A stretch of 64,000 nucleotides of DNA. Source: Spirogloea muscicola (taxonomy: Eukaryota; Streptophyta; Zygnematophyceae; Spirogloeales; Spirogloeaceae). The notes beneath the pieces were generated by a model. The model ran no database searches. It was not told the origin of the DNA and saw only the letters and a list, made by a program, of their open reading frames with translations. Both the position numbers and the translations under genes were made by a program. The stretch covers positions 947,079-1,011,078 of the forward strand of contig WELB01000021.1 of NCBI GenBank assembly GCA_009602725.1. Direction: 5' to 3'. Position 1 is the stretch's first letter. The number at the start of each line of letters is the position of its first letter. This document shows positions 32,880 to 44,039 of this stretch, piece after piece.

Positions 32880-34065
32880 CCACCCTGAAAGCAGAAGAAA
32901 AGGTCTTCCAGAAGGGGGCTATTTCTGTGAAAGGCCAGCCAAAAAAAGCACCGGACAAAGGTCCGGAGGGGCCGGAAGGCGCAAGCCCACATATCTATGC
33001 AAGTGGCTACGAGTAATGGGCGCTCAAAATCTCAACAGACCACACATCCAGCAGCTCAAGTAGCTGTTAGCGAGAGCCCTCATCAAGGTGCAAGTGAAGT
33101 TAAGCCTCTCCAGACCCCTCTCCAGACAAAGGCTCGTACTATAGTACTTACAGTGCTGTGCAGAAGGCCAGCCCGATATAATATACAAGCTCTGAAGTGG
33201 TAGCCCCAACCCCAAAAGACACTACGTAAGGCCTTCTGCCCTTGCCGCGTCGCCTGAGCGTGGAGGGCACCTCGTTCGTGCCTCCAGAGTGCATCAGCCA
33301 GCCTTCCTCTTAACAACTCACTGGCGCTTAACCTCTCGCCATCGTCCCCTTGTTGCCGTGTGCTTGGGAAATGCCGTTCGCTAAGCTTGCTTGGAAGACG
33401 GAGCCTCCTCGCCAGGCGAACGGACCTGGTCCTCCGGGGTTTAAACTGGTTCTTCAGAGACCTAGTGGGTGGAAAAGCAACTCTATCAAGAAATAGAAGG
33501 GAGCGACGGCTACGAAAGGCCAGCTCAAGAGAGGGTCCTTGACGAAGAGTGGGAATCGGCTGTGAAAGAAGCTAAGCAGGCGGGGCCGATGGTGTGCAAT
33601 CGATGCGGCTGCTGATGTTAATAGAGCGGCTGTAAAGCCAGCCAGGTACATGGAGAGCATGTTCATGACTACACTAGCGAAGCCACAGGCTATGTAGACG
33701 GGCGCTCTTAGTTACCCCGTGTCAGCAATAAGGAAGTCAGATGAGCTGAGGGGAGGAAGAGCAACCCAGCTTCGCAAGCTAGAGGCTTGAAAGGTGTGAA
33801 AGAAGAAGTAGCTCGTTTACAGGGGGCAATGGCTGCAAAGGGCCAGCTCACACTCGTGTGGATGGCCAGGACTAATCTGTGGTGATTTTTACATAGCTGG
33901 AATGTTAATGCAGCAGCGACTTAACAGATGCTTGGAGACGAGACACCTCATCTGGCAAGCAGCTCTACGTTTTCCAGCTTCTTCGGACCCTGTTCATTCA
34001 TTGTTCAATGGTGGTCTGGCTTTTCACAGCCCTCGCCCCAACTGGAGGAGCTGCTTTGTCCAAGA
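32880..34065. mobile_element. Cluster of SINE-like units
   Basis: Minus-strand hairpin/tail segments lie near 32900-32960 (GGCTATTTCTGTGAAAGGCC), 33165-33200, 33500-33560 and 33800-33850 (GGGGGCAATGGCTGCAAAGG). A plus-strand unit at 33955-34065 has TTCTTCGGACCCTGTTCATT, CTGGCTTTTCACAGCCC and GGAGGAGCTGCTTTG. Bodies are diverged and ends uncertain, except that the first unit (32880-33065) keeps CAAGTGGCTACGAGTAATGG. Confidence 0.55.
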
Positions 34066-34129
34066 TGCCGCTGGCGCAGCAGGTTGGGAAACCCTTGCGT
34101 GTACTGGAATATTGGAAGGCCAAAGTGGC

Positions 34130-34890
34130 AAGGTACAACGGCAAGCACATCTGATGACATACGTTGCCCAATACAAAGTGACTCGCTCAGAAACCACGGG
34201 TCAGCACATAAAAGTCGCTAATTGCTGCCTGAACACCAGATGGCAATTCAAGCTCTTCTGCCACCAACTAGAGCTCGCTCAGCTCTCTCGTGCAAAGCAT
34301 GAGCCTGATCACGCTGCAAACAGGCCGACACTTGACGGCGCAAGACAGATGTGCAGTTGGCAAGCCCATCTCGGCCGGGAGCACATCTGCGTATCGTGTA
34401 TAGCCTTGATTGGCAATCTTGTCAAGGAGAATTTGTAAATCGAGGACCTGTATAGCCAAAGCTGGCTGCAGCTGGCAGGAGCTGATCGCAGTGGGGTTAG
34501 TCGATGTAGTGCTGCAGCTCTCTGCACTGCCCACTGCGTGGCCAGCGATGTGAGTCGATGCTGCACCTACGCATGTCTTCGTAATGGCGACATCAACCAA
34601 GGCCCGTGAGCCTCCACCAGGTTGCACGCTCACAATGTCTAGGGTGCGGCGAAGATGACGTCCTTGGGCATCCTTGGTGATGGGCATGATGATGACCAAT
34701 TCCACGACCGCACAGTAACCGGCCGACATGCAGCAAGCCCGCCAGGGCATCGCGGACGAGGTTGTGAATGCCCACCACTGCCGGTCCAGTGGGGCACCAA
34801 AGCATGTGTGTAGCGAGCTCACCACCCTCTGCACGAAAGCCAAACTCACACTGAAACGGTAGTACTACTACCACACCATCCACTTGTCAA
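34130..34890 (-). mobile_element. Diverged RLE LINE copy L6, 3' end
   Basis: On the minus strand a knuckle-like stretch (CEFGFRAEGGELATHMLWC, near 34790-34850) is followed by RRTLDIVSVQPGGGSRALVDV (near 34590-34660), the restriction-like endonuclease core. HIAGHAVGSAE follows, then a C-terminal region and the second type of 3' UTR. It is clearly related to L1, L2 and the 54-kb copy but much more diverged, so it belongs to an older or separate lineage. The frame is interrupted. Confidence 0.65.
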
Positions 34891-36254
34891 TAACCGGCAG
34901 TTGATGAAGCATAGTCAAGTATTCTAGACAAGGAGGAAGGAGGTGACATGGTGCTTACAGGCAGGGCCCCAAGAGAGCACAGGTGCCAACATGCAACAGC
35001 TGCAGCATCGACTGGTTGTGGTGCATTCATTGAGCTTGACGATTGCACATCCTGCACAAGCGACGGCTATTGAGGGTGTCATTCAAGTGATCTGATACTC
35101 TTTAATTTGTCAAGTTGCAGTTCAGCCTGTGACTTCGCTATGTGACGGCCAGTCGGTAAATCTCATGTACTGATCAAATGGTGTAAGGAAGCGGTACATT
35201 TGGTTAGATATTTTGACTCTTCTCAATCTTCTTCTTCTACTCTACAATTCTGACAGATGTCTCTGCTCTGAGAAAACCGCCGATCGCAAATACGGTGAAC
35301 CAGCGACTGGGCTGGGCAAGCATCCTGTCCAATGCAGTGGTATGGTAAACCAGAGGATGCGCTAGGTAATCATCTGACTTAGCCTAGTGGGCCGTGAGAG
35401 CGCTCCGTGTGGAAGGGGTGCCCTGGTTTGTCGGTCGACATTTGATGACCAGATCGACAAGATCTGGTCATCAATGTAAGGAGGGCACATAATACTTTGA
35501 CTATAAGCCATGGTCATCAAAACTCCGATTGACCCCAAGCGTCAAGCGATTTATCTGGCTACATTGCAGGTTAGTAATTGAGACTTTAGTGCTCTCTTGT
35601 CATCGCTTTTTCCATGACAAGAGGTAGTAGAAAACGAAAGAGGTCATGCATTTTTGGGCTGAGCAAGTGAAGCTTCCGGCCATCTAGATGCTCCAGATTG
35701 GTGTTGATTGAGGGAGACCCTTCTTCGGAAGCATAGTGGAGCTCGCACAGATTAAAGTCATCCTGCAGAAGAACATCTTCTGGTCCATCACCTTGCAGTT
35801 ATTGCACAGGGAGAAGGGTAAACTACTATGGCCTACTCTGCTGACAAAAACAGAGCTGGCTGCCTGCATTCTAAGAAATCAAATAGTGATCAATAATAGA
35901 GCCAGAGCAAGTTTAAAGCAGGCCATGCATTATATCTATACAGCTTCCACTACACATGCATCAGAGGCTTCTCATAGATTAAATGTGCCCCTTCTGATTG
36001 GCTGCTGAGCACGTACGTTATCCACTTCATTTCATGCTTGCTTCCACTCCCTTTCCTGACCCATGAGACTGAGGCCTCTGTGACTTCATAATGCAGAATG
36101 ACATTGAAGACCTTAAATTTGTGTGGACTACTTCACTTCGTTACTGTGGGAAATCAGATATGGATGACGATATATACAGCAATGTGCTCTGTCATCTTGG
36201 TAGAGCAACTTGACAAGACAATGGGAAACCACATCACAGTAACTTGGCAGAATC
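34891..36254. other. Low-copy DNA with a perfect inverted repeat
   Basis: Mostly unassigned. 35290-35395 has two imperfect repeats of about 50 bp (GGTGAACCAGCGACTGGGCT / GGTAAACCAGAGGATGCGCT). 35442-35474 is a perfect inverted repeat. 35736-36008 on the plus strand is open but unrecognised. Confidence 0.4.
35442..35474. repeat. Perfect 14-bp inverted repeat, 5-nt loop
   Basis: TTGATGACCAGATC at 35442-35455 is followed by GACAA and the exact reverse complement GATCTGGTCATCAA at 35461-35474. Half the arm (GGTCATCAA) recurs at 35512-35520. It could fold as a hairpin in RNA or be a short palindromic transposon remnant. No gene is identified next to it. Confidence 0.8.
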
Positions 36255-37066
36255 TCATGTGAGAGGCTGTGACTTTTGATACGGAGAAGTGAAGGCCAAG
36301 AAATACCTCACGGTATACTGATGATGCAGTTTCGTGTTAGGTTTGTCTGAAGGGGCCCTGCCTTCAAGCACCAAGTCCACGGGTTCATCCTCGTCACTTT
36401 GGTACATATATGTGCGCTCAAGGACATGCTCATCAGCAAGTTTTATCAACCTAATTCTCAGACGCTTCCGCCTGCCATTTCTTGCCTGCATGACTAGAGA
36501 GCTCTGTGTCTTTGCATTGAGCATAGAAGTATCTGTCATGCAGCAATCTGCACCGTCTGCCTGTGAAGAAACATGTTTCAATGTAGCTGACAATATGGGT
36601 CAGTCAATCAAGCTTGCTGTCCTCTTTTCGATAATAGATACTGCTCCAGGCACGAGCTTGAGGCACATCCGTTCTAATCTCTAGTGACTCTTGTCAGAGG
36701 AAACATTCCTGGCAGGGCTTCTTTGGAAGGACACAGAGCCTAAGCTACGCAGCTCCAGGCAGACTCTGATGCATAGGTACAGACTTGCAGATCGATATTG
36801 GAGCCCCTCACCAAGCACCACCAGTAGCATGGCTGCATGTCTACTCTTGAGTTCATCGAATTTTAACTTGTCAGATCCCATGGTTCAATCCCAAAGACGG
36901 CCTTGTCAGAAATGAGCATCTTCTCTTGTTCTGTGAGCTTCCCTGCTGACCGAGCTTTCAGGTAATGCATTACCAAGTCTTCGTCTGTGGGAACGAATTG
37001 GAGGCCCACAACTCGACGGTCTGCACAAAACCAAAGGGTCACATCCTGCTCGGGCCACAGCTTCAC
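36255..37066 (-). pseudogene. NAC-like locus G, probably decayed
   Basis: On the minus strand, after the acceptor-like TTGGTTTTGTGCAG (near 37021), the frame encodes RRVVGLQFVPTDEDLVMHYL, the closest match in the window to canonical NAC subdomain A (PGFRFHPTDEELVMHYL). KAVFGIEPWDL then matches subdomain B (FEPWDLP). About 300 bp on, after TTTCTTCACAG (near 36564), DRYFYAQCKD and GKKWQAE resemble subdomain C. In another frame, DLVLEGRAPSDKPNTKL then HHQYTV match the LVFYxGRAPxGxKTxW-MHEY region. The frame change in the second exon, and no GT directly after the usual splice point, suggest a pseudogene. The match to NAC is the strongest argument for the family call across the window. Confidence 0.6.
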
Positions 37067-37609
37067 TGTGTAGTTCCACAGTGACTTTTGAAAGACAAAG
37101 TAGAATCCTTGCTAACTGCCTTGAGGACAAGAGTAGGGAACGTGGCTTTAAGCAAGAGACTGGGTGGAGTGCCTGTGCTCGCTGGACTTGTGCTTCCATG
37201 CGTGTGCTGATGTACACCATACATGCATTAACTTACTGACTCTATCACAATGACTGGACAACGAGTGGCCCAATACCTTCTCTCCCAAGTCTTTTGCGGG
37301 TGTGTGCAAAGTACCTGATGTGGTCTCCTCTTTGTGCAGTATGCGAGACGGGAATGAGTGGCCCAAGACCGTCATTGGAGAGTCCTGCATTAATCGTTCA
37401 CCTTTCAGATGTTCCAGATGTTGCAGACATTCTGGTCAAAGGCTGCTGGTGGCAACCGGCACACAGCAGGACTGGAATTAAAGGGACCGGTACTAGTTGA
37501 GCTGACGCGTGCAGAGCACAAAGAAAGCCTATGCTTGCATGTACAGCATGTGGCTCCAACAGGTAGTCAGTAGGTTTGGGGTGTACCATAACAGCAGGGA
37601 GTGCTGAGC
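37067..37609. other. No feature supported
   Basis: Possible upstream part of locus G on the minus strand. Open frames of 70-105 codons occur on the minus strand but show no motif. Confidence 0.25.
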
Positions 37610-38221
37610 TCAGCGCACAGTCAGCAGCTCGCAGTATATGAGTTCCAACACTTTCCTGCACAGCATGCCCGGGCACACTCCATTCACATGAAGTCCGGGG
37701 CAATGTTGTGGCTGCATAAGGATCCTGCTTCTCACATTCACCGGGCACCTCATAAGCACACTCCTCGGTGCTGCTGTCCGTCCTGCGGACCTCTTCACCT
37801 CCAAAATGTTGGACAGGATGAAGGTTAGTGCTATCCGGGTGGTCACAGTAGCGAGCTTCAAACTTCGAAGCGCGCCATATGAGAGACTCACATTACAAGG
37901 AGATCTGAAGCTTTGCCAAGACTGTTCGCATGCAACATATTTGAGCTCTAAACCAGGGAGCTGCTGGAAGTTAAGGTCACTAACTCTAGGCCTGCAGATC
38001 CATTGTAGCAGGAGCGAATGTTCTTCCACCATGGCTACTGCAGTGCCTGTTGCTCCATATACTTCCCGCCTGATGCGCTCGAGTGAGCTTGTGCAATGAA
38101 CATAGATTGGGGAGACATGACTCCTAGCAAAGGGCAGGGGCTGGTCTTGATTAGCCAAAGAAGCTTGCACCCGGCTTGAAAAGGAATGCTGCATTCCCAT
38201 CTCAAAAAATCCCTCGCGCAA
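37610..38221 (-). CDS. Long open frame, unknown
   Basis: The minus strand is open for about 203 codons with balanced composition. It includes LERIRREVYGATGTAVAMV and LSDLNFQQLPG-like stretches and no low-complexity tract. That length without a stop is unusual for this low-copy DNA, so it may be an exon. I recognise no domain, find no clear start codon and cannot place splice sites. A GTGACCACC donor-like site lies near 37842. Confidence 0.3.
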   Translation of the reverse strand: MREGFFEMGMQHSFSSRVQASLANQDQPLPFARSHVSPIYVHCTSSLERIRREVYGATGTAVAMVEEHSLLLQWICRPRVSDLNFQQLPGLELKYVACEQSWQSFRSPCNVSLSYGALRSLKLATVTTRIALTFILSNILEVKRSAGRTAAPRSVLMRCPVNVRSRILMQPQHCPGLHVNGVCPGMLCRKVLELIYCELLTVR

Positions 38222-38239
38222 GGAGAAGCGTGCGTATTA

Positions 38240-38600
38240 AGAGATAAACGGCCTGTGTGGCCAAGTACAAAGGCAAGCACATTGACAAATGTACATCGCC
38301 TGCTGCTAAGCTGACCCACTCAGTAACCACGAGTCAGCACATAGAGGTCCCTAAGTGATGCCCGAATACCGGACGGCAATCGACAAGCTCTTGAGCTACC
38401 AGCTGAGGCTCGACCAGCTTTCTAATGCAACGCATGAGCCTGAGCTGGCTGCAGACAAGCTGACACTCGACGACGCAAGAATGACAATTAGGCTGTCGGC
38501 ATGCCCATCTGAGCTGGAAGCATATCCTCACGTCAAGCATATCCCAGACTTGCAATATCCTCCTGCAGCATATGGAAACGAAGACCCATGCAGCCGAAAG
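38240..38600 (-). mobile_element. LINE fragment of the second 3'-UTR type
   Basis: Matches 34130-34400 in order and orientation: GGCAAGCACAT-GA, CACTCAGTAACCACGAGTCA, GCCCGAATACCGGACGGCAA and GCATGAGCCTGA. Read as the protein C-terminus plus 3' UTR of the older LINE lineage, 5'-truncated. It ends near 38600, where unrelated sequence begins. Confidence 0.5.
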
Positions 38601-38950
38601 TGTCAATCGCGGTTCCACAATGGCGCGATAGCCGATTCCTCACGCAAGCGGACCTCCCAGATGGACGCATTTTGCTCGTTCACACTGAGAGTGATACTTG
38701 TGCACAGCAGGACCTGAAATATTAATTCCAGTATATTTTCACAGACAAGATCCAGATTTTCCATAAGTGAGGTTTGACACCTGAAGGTCAAGCGACATAT
38801 GGAAATTCAGCAAGGTCATTGATATTGGCAACCTGAGGCAAGCAACTTTGTCAAGAAACTTTGATCGATAGGAAGCTTGTCTGGCAGTCAAGCCCTTCAT
38901 GCCATGCTTCTGACACCTGAAGGCCTAAAGAACCTTGATGCTTTTTTGCC

Positions 38951-40020
38951 ACTTGCACACCCCTATCCAATGACACATAGTAAGCCCAGAACTGCCCACT
39001 TGTGAAACATATAGGAACGTGAAGCATTGTAAACGAGAGCTAGATTGTTGTGGCTACAAGTTTCAAGCCAATGAGAAAAGATTGCTGCAGTCAACGTCTT
39101 TCTGTACTTACAAGGATGCCTCACATAGAACAAAGGCGCACTGCATGGTATTACGCAAGTATTAAGCCAGAGCCAAGGCTGCCCCTGCTCGAGTGCCAGA
39201 GGCCCATCTCTTTCTAAGTCACTCAGTGTCGAGTAATTTCCATATGCAATAACGAGATCGACGAGCAGTAAGATGCCATTTGCGAACTGTTCGTCCAAGG
39301 TGCCCAAACATTCATGAATGGTAAGTTGTCGCTCTTTGATGACATGGTCATAGTAGCCGTAGCAAGTAATACGTTCGTTAAAGAGGCTTTGCTCCAGGCT
39401 CCTCTCATGAGGCTCTGCACATGGCAAGGCTTGCACTGATAGTGAGAGGCCTGCAATATCCTCAGCTATCTGCTGGGGACTGCACAAAATGTCCGAGCAA
39501 CCGACTGAACACCTAAGTAGCGTTTGTAGAGTGCAAACACAGAATCTCAGGAGCACCTCTCTTGTGCAGCATCTCCAGCAACTCCACCACAAAAGGCGTC
39601 ATTGATATACCTGCATGAGGATGATTAACACCATTCACAGCAACATGCCGCCATGATGGGTCCTGCCGTTGCAGAGCAGCACGCCACCTATCCCGATGGC
39701 CAAGGAGTCTTCTTATAAGGTCGCCCTGAAAAGCAGATGATCCTCTCTCTCACCAGACTCTCCCACCAAGTGTCGCCGAAAGAAGTAGCTTCCTGTTGAA
39801 TTTGACAGGCTGATAGGCTTTGGCCCTGCAGTGCCGCGCTGGCTCGCATCCGAACCACTCGAACGGCCACGCGACTGACCCTATACCAGCGCACCTGCAT
39901 CAGGTCTGCTGCAAATCTTGTTTGCGGCAGTGACTTTCGCTGTTGCACCATCCATCCTTGCACGACCTTCAGTCTGTCTTCTGAATCTCCTGGACTGTAG
40001 ATCCTTGATGCTTATTTCCC
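38951..40020 (-). pseudogene. Tandem-duplicated unknown gene, unit 1
   Basis: Direct tandem unit of about 1070 bp paired with 40021-41090. On the minus strand three exon-like blocks survive in both units: WYRVSR and ALQGQSLS followed by TSFGDTWWESLVR (about 39930-39770), DRWRAALQ then NHPHAGISMTPFVVELL (about 39690-39550), and IAEDIAGLSLSVQALPC with CYGYYDHVIKERQLT (about 39475-39310). The blocks lie in different frames with no clear splice sites, so this may be a degraded copy or a spliced gene whose introns I cannot see. Family unknown. Confidence 0.4.
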
Positions 40021-41090
40021 ACTTGCCCTCCCCTATCCAATGACTACCAAAGGAAGCCCAGAACAGCCCACTCGTGAAGCATATAGGAACGTGAAGCATC
40101 TTGCACGAGAGCTAGCTTGTTGTGGCTACAACCTACAAGCCAGTGAGAAAAATTGCATTAAGACGACAAAGGTCTGTACTTACGAAGATGCCTCACATAG
40201 AACACAGGCGCATTGCAAGTAATAGGCCAGAGTCAAGGCTGCCCCTGCTCGAGATGCCAGAGAATCATCTCCTCCTAAATCACGCAGTGTCGGTTAATCC
40301 CCACATACGATGACGAGATCGACGAGCAGTAGGATGCCATTTGCAAACTATTCCTCCGAGGCCCAAATATCCATAAACGGTAAGTTGTCGCTCTTCGATG
40401 ACATGATCATAGTAGCCGTAGCAAGTAACACGTTTATCCAAGAGGCTTTGCTCTAGGCTCCTCTCATGAGACTTTGCGCATGGCAAGGCTTGCACTGATG
40501 GTGAGAAGCCTGCAATATCCTCAGCTATCACTGGGAACTGCACACAGTGTCTAAGCAACCGACTGAGCACCTAAGTAGCGTTTGTAGAGTGCAAGCACAG
40601 AATTTCAGGAGTACCTCCCTTGTGCACCAGGTCCTGCAACTTCACTACAAAGGGCGTCATTGATTTAGCTGCATGAGGATGACTTGTACCAATTACAGCA
40701 GCATGCCACCATGATGGGCTGCTCTGCAACCTGCGGTTGCAAAGCAGCACGCCACCTATCCCCATGGCCAAGGAGTTTAGTTAAAAGGTCGCCCTGAAGC
40801 GAATGATCGTTTCTCACCAGACTCTCCAACCAAGTGTCGCTGAAGGAAGAAGCTTCCTGTTGAACTTGAAAGTCTGATAGGCTTTGGCCCTGCAGAGCCG
40901 TGTTGGATCGCGACCAAACCACTCGATTGGCCGTGCGACTGACCCTATACCAGTGCTCCTGCATCAGGTCTGCTGCAACTCCTCTTTGCGGCAATGATAT
41001 TCTTTGTGGCACAATCTCTCCTTGCGCGAGCTTTAGTCCGTCTTCTGGTCTCCTGAACTCTATGCATCACCTTCAAACCAGAGGATAAGA
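40021..41090 (-). pseudogene. Tandem-duplicated unknown gene, unit 2
   Basis: Same three blocks as unit 1, with many substitutions: WYRVSRTANRVVW, ALQGQSLSDFQ and SSFSDTWLESLVR (about 41000-40810), GDLLTKLLGHGDRWRAAL (about 40810-40740) with SHPHAAKSMTPFVVKL in the next frame, and VIAEDIAGFSPSVQALPC with CYGYYDHVIEERQLT (about 40530-40380). Here the first two blocks are joined in one frame over the segment that changes frame in unit 1, so unit 2 is locally the better copy. Conservation of amino acids at blocks separated by noisy sequence argues for past selection. Confidence 0.4.
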
Positions 41091-42146
41091 ATTTTACAAA
41101 CTTTTTATACATTGCCTCTATATCGTTTCGTCAGGTTGCTACACAGACATGAATGTGCTGTATGCCATAGAACACATGTCATCTGCTGCCACAATGGAAT
41201 CACTAAGACCACCTTGCGGTGGTCCTCCTCATTCTTCTTGCAGCATAAGGTCACAGAAGTCTCTCACCTAAGAAAAGAGACTGGAGGTCTCAATAGCAAA
41301 AGCAATACACAGACAAATGAAGCTTTGAGGATAGACGTAACATCTGGCTGGCAACCAGCCAGTAGCAACACGGGTAAATGGCAGATGCTTTCCTTTATGA
41401 ATATGAGGTCGACGTGGCCAAAAATTAGATTACTTGCTTATTGACGTGCTCTAGGTGCATTGACTGGTTACCATCGACATTGACTGTCAACCCTGTAAGA
41501 TATGACTAGTAACCACGTGCTTGCCAAAGTGTGAGGAGAAGGTTAGTCTCTTCTTGGAAGCGGACGTTCGGTGGTTTTGTTATTTTCTGAAGAGGTATCT
41601 GGTGCACTGTGCTCTGATTTTATTGTTTGCAAGGTCAATTTTGCTGCCGAATAGTTCATTGCTCAAGCACCTAATGCTCCAAGTCACCAACTTGGAGCAT
41701 TAGAGTAAGCAGTGAAGTGCGCACTGACGCATTACCCTCGGGTAAGGCTTCATGTTGTATGTCATAGCCAGCCAGAGATCTGGGCAAAGCAGGTGTGAAA
41801 GGGAGATGGCAGATCATCAAAGGAGGACTAGCCGGGGGCAAATTGACGTCAAACTTGACGAGGGCAGTGGTCATGTAAAAGCCCCTCAAACACGGAACAG
41901 AGCAATAAGTACACTGCACCTCAGGACTTGTCTAGCTTACTAGATAATCATCTGTACGTGTTACGCGAACGACCATCAATTCTACTTGTGCAGATGGCTG
42001 TTTCAAGGACCACAAGGTGCACAAAGCAACCTGGCTGGAAGGACTAGTTGCCATGTCCACTACTGTACTGTATAAGGAGCAGGCACTTCTTTGAGTTACT
42101 GTTCTTTGTTGCTATTATGCATCCTCATACTGCTACTACTCGCAAA
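41091..42146. other. Low-copy DNA, no feature supported
   Basis: Intergenic between the tandem duplication and the 3' end of the GTPase-like gene. 41671-41705 contains a short inverted pair (CTAATGCTCCAAGTC/AACTTGGAGCATTAG). Otherwise only short open frames. Confidence 0.35.
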
Positions 42147-43992
42147 TCATTTGTTGCAGATAAGGTCAATGAGAGCGTGGCGCTCTCGTGCCATGGCATC
42201 CTTTGCGAGAAATGGCAACGAATAAGGGAAGCGCTCATTTCCGATGTCATAATTCTTTGGGCTGAAGAAGCACCGAAGCGTTGCAACTCTCTTCAGCTGT
42301 TCAAGCTTGCCGCTCTTGTCCAGGGTCATGAATTCCTGCAAGTCTGGCGCAATCTCAATGTCGAAGCTTTCGACGCTCTCCATCACACTTGCTTCTAGCT
42401 TTAGTACAAGATCTTCAGCCATGCAGTAATGGGCATGTGCAATAACCTCATCACCAGCTGGTGTTTGTCTGCAGAAATGAACGCAGCATTAGCTTAAAAG
42501 GCATACGCACAAACAAGGGCTGATCATTGATATGCACAAAGACGAGCTGACCATGGTTGCATACACGTAAAGCAAACCTTGTGACGTTCATCGAAAACTT
42601 TTGACAAGCACGCTGACACAGTACGTGCACAGTCTTGACTGCGAAGCTCGCATGTGCATTGCTCGATGCAAATCGCAATCAGAACATTGGCCAGACCACC
42701 AGAGGAAAACCTTACCCAGGTTCTTTCCATATACTTCCTATCCAAGAGTCCATCTTAGGCAGAATGAAAACACACTGCATGCTTCGTCGAAGACGGTAGG
42801 TCAGAGCCAAGGGCTCCCCGTGGATCTCCTCGGCTCTGCAATTGGCTGTAAGGAACATAATGACGAGGTCTGCTGCCAAAATTTTGCCACTGGCGAAGTT
42901 GGTCCTGACGGTTCCAGCGCTATCGGTGAGCACTATTTTTTTGGCGTCGATGAAGTAATCGTGATCTGCTGTGGTTCCTACACCGCTGGGGCATGTCCGA
43001 AGCGCATCCGTTTCCTCATCCACTGCAGTTGTATGCATTCACGCCTGAACGATGAGTAGGAGGCCTGACTACTCATTACTGTACTTCACACCGTCTGCGT
43101 CGGACAGCTGATTCCACCATCAATTGCTTTTGGCTAGTCGCATGCTACAGTTCACCCCGTGACTAACCATTACCTATGTAGTGGAGCTCCTCCAGCATCT
43201 GACGGACAAAGGTTGTCTTCCCAAGGCCTGAAGTTCCAATTACAACCACATGACGCCAGGTCAGATCGCAAGGTGGCAAAGCAGCACGCAGACGGGTCTG
43301 CAGGTCCTGCAGAGCTGCCAGGGGCAGTGAAAGGTGGCTCTTTTGGGCTACTGCCTTCTTCCATTTGCTGCGTGCCTCTTTCGCCTGGCCTTCTGCCACT
43401 TGTACTTGCTGATGATAGAGGGTCAATGTTTCTTGCATGTCCTTGGCCTTCTGAGCTGCCTCATCACTCGCTCTCTGGAGATCGATTGCTGCGTCCCGCA
43501 ACTCCTTGTCATGCTGGGCCCACATCTCCGCTGATGCTGCTGCTGCTGCCCGACTTTGTTCTTCCCGTATCTTGTCATTGCGCTTTTGTTCCTCCTCTAA
43601 GGCAGCGCACGCCTTGATTGCCTCCTCCTGCAGTGCTCGAAGCTGCACATGAATGTCGAAGTAGTGAGCCACAGCCACTGTCCGTAAATGGCTGGTGAGG
43701 AGGCGTGGCCTCGAGGACCTCTGGATATGGGTGTCGGAAGATAATCGATGCAAGTAGCAACTGTCCTTAATCAAGACACGCAGCACATCATGGCCATGAG
43801 TGAATTGGACAGCATGCCATAAGTTATTGTACAAGCTGTTAGCGCAAGCAGTTATCCCTGGCAAAGGCAGTCATGGGTAATCGTGCTCTTACCCACAGCA
43901 AAATGATCGATGGCTGTCCACCACCCCGGGAACCAAACTAGGCCATGAGAGAGCAGGTCCAAAGTCTCTCGATCGAGTACCACCGCTTGCGA
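42147..43992 (-). CDS. Coiled-coil P-loop GTPase-like protein, four exons
   Basis: Minus strand. Exon a (about 43990-43893) encodes TLDLLSHGLVWFPGWWTAI. Exon b (43857-43174) encodes a long Glu/Lys/Ala-rich coiled coil (LRALQEEAIKACAALEEEQ onwards) ending in VVVIGTSGLGKTTF, a G1/Walker A loop. Exon c (43022-42716) encodes KKIVLTDSAG (G3, DxxG) and VFILPKMDSW (a KxD-type G4). Exon d (42468-42147) encodes PAGDEVIAHAHYCMAEDL and ends at TGA. Introns 43023-43173 (GTAATG...GCAG) and 42469-42715 (GTAAGG...GCAG) keep the frame exactly. The a/b join implies a 35-nt intron. G1-G3-G4 spacing fits a TRAFAC GTPase, but I cannot assign a subfamily. The start codon lies upstream and is unresolved. No stop interrupts exons b-d. 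Confidence 0.7.
43858..43892 (-). other. Candidate 35-nt intron
   Basis: GTAAGAGCAC at 43892-43883 and TTTGCCAG ending at 43858 bound 35 nt whose removal joins DHFAV to GITACANSLYNN in frame. 35 is not a multiple of three, so retention would shift the frame. It may equally mark a wrongly joined pair of exons. Confidence 0.35.
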
Positions 43993-44039
43993 GATAGTCT
44001 AGTCTTGCCTGAGTTGTCCATCATGGGCCCACGTGGCAC

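Noticed and set aside
43163-43617. Plus-strand open frame opposite the GTPase-like exon
   Set aside because: It is the antisense shadow of the coiled-coil exon, which has splice sites and motifs in its favour.
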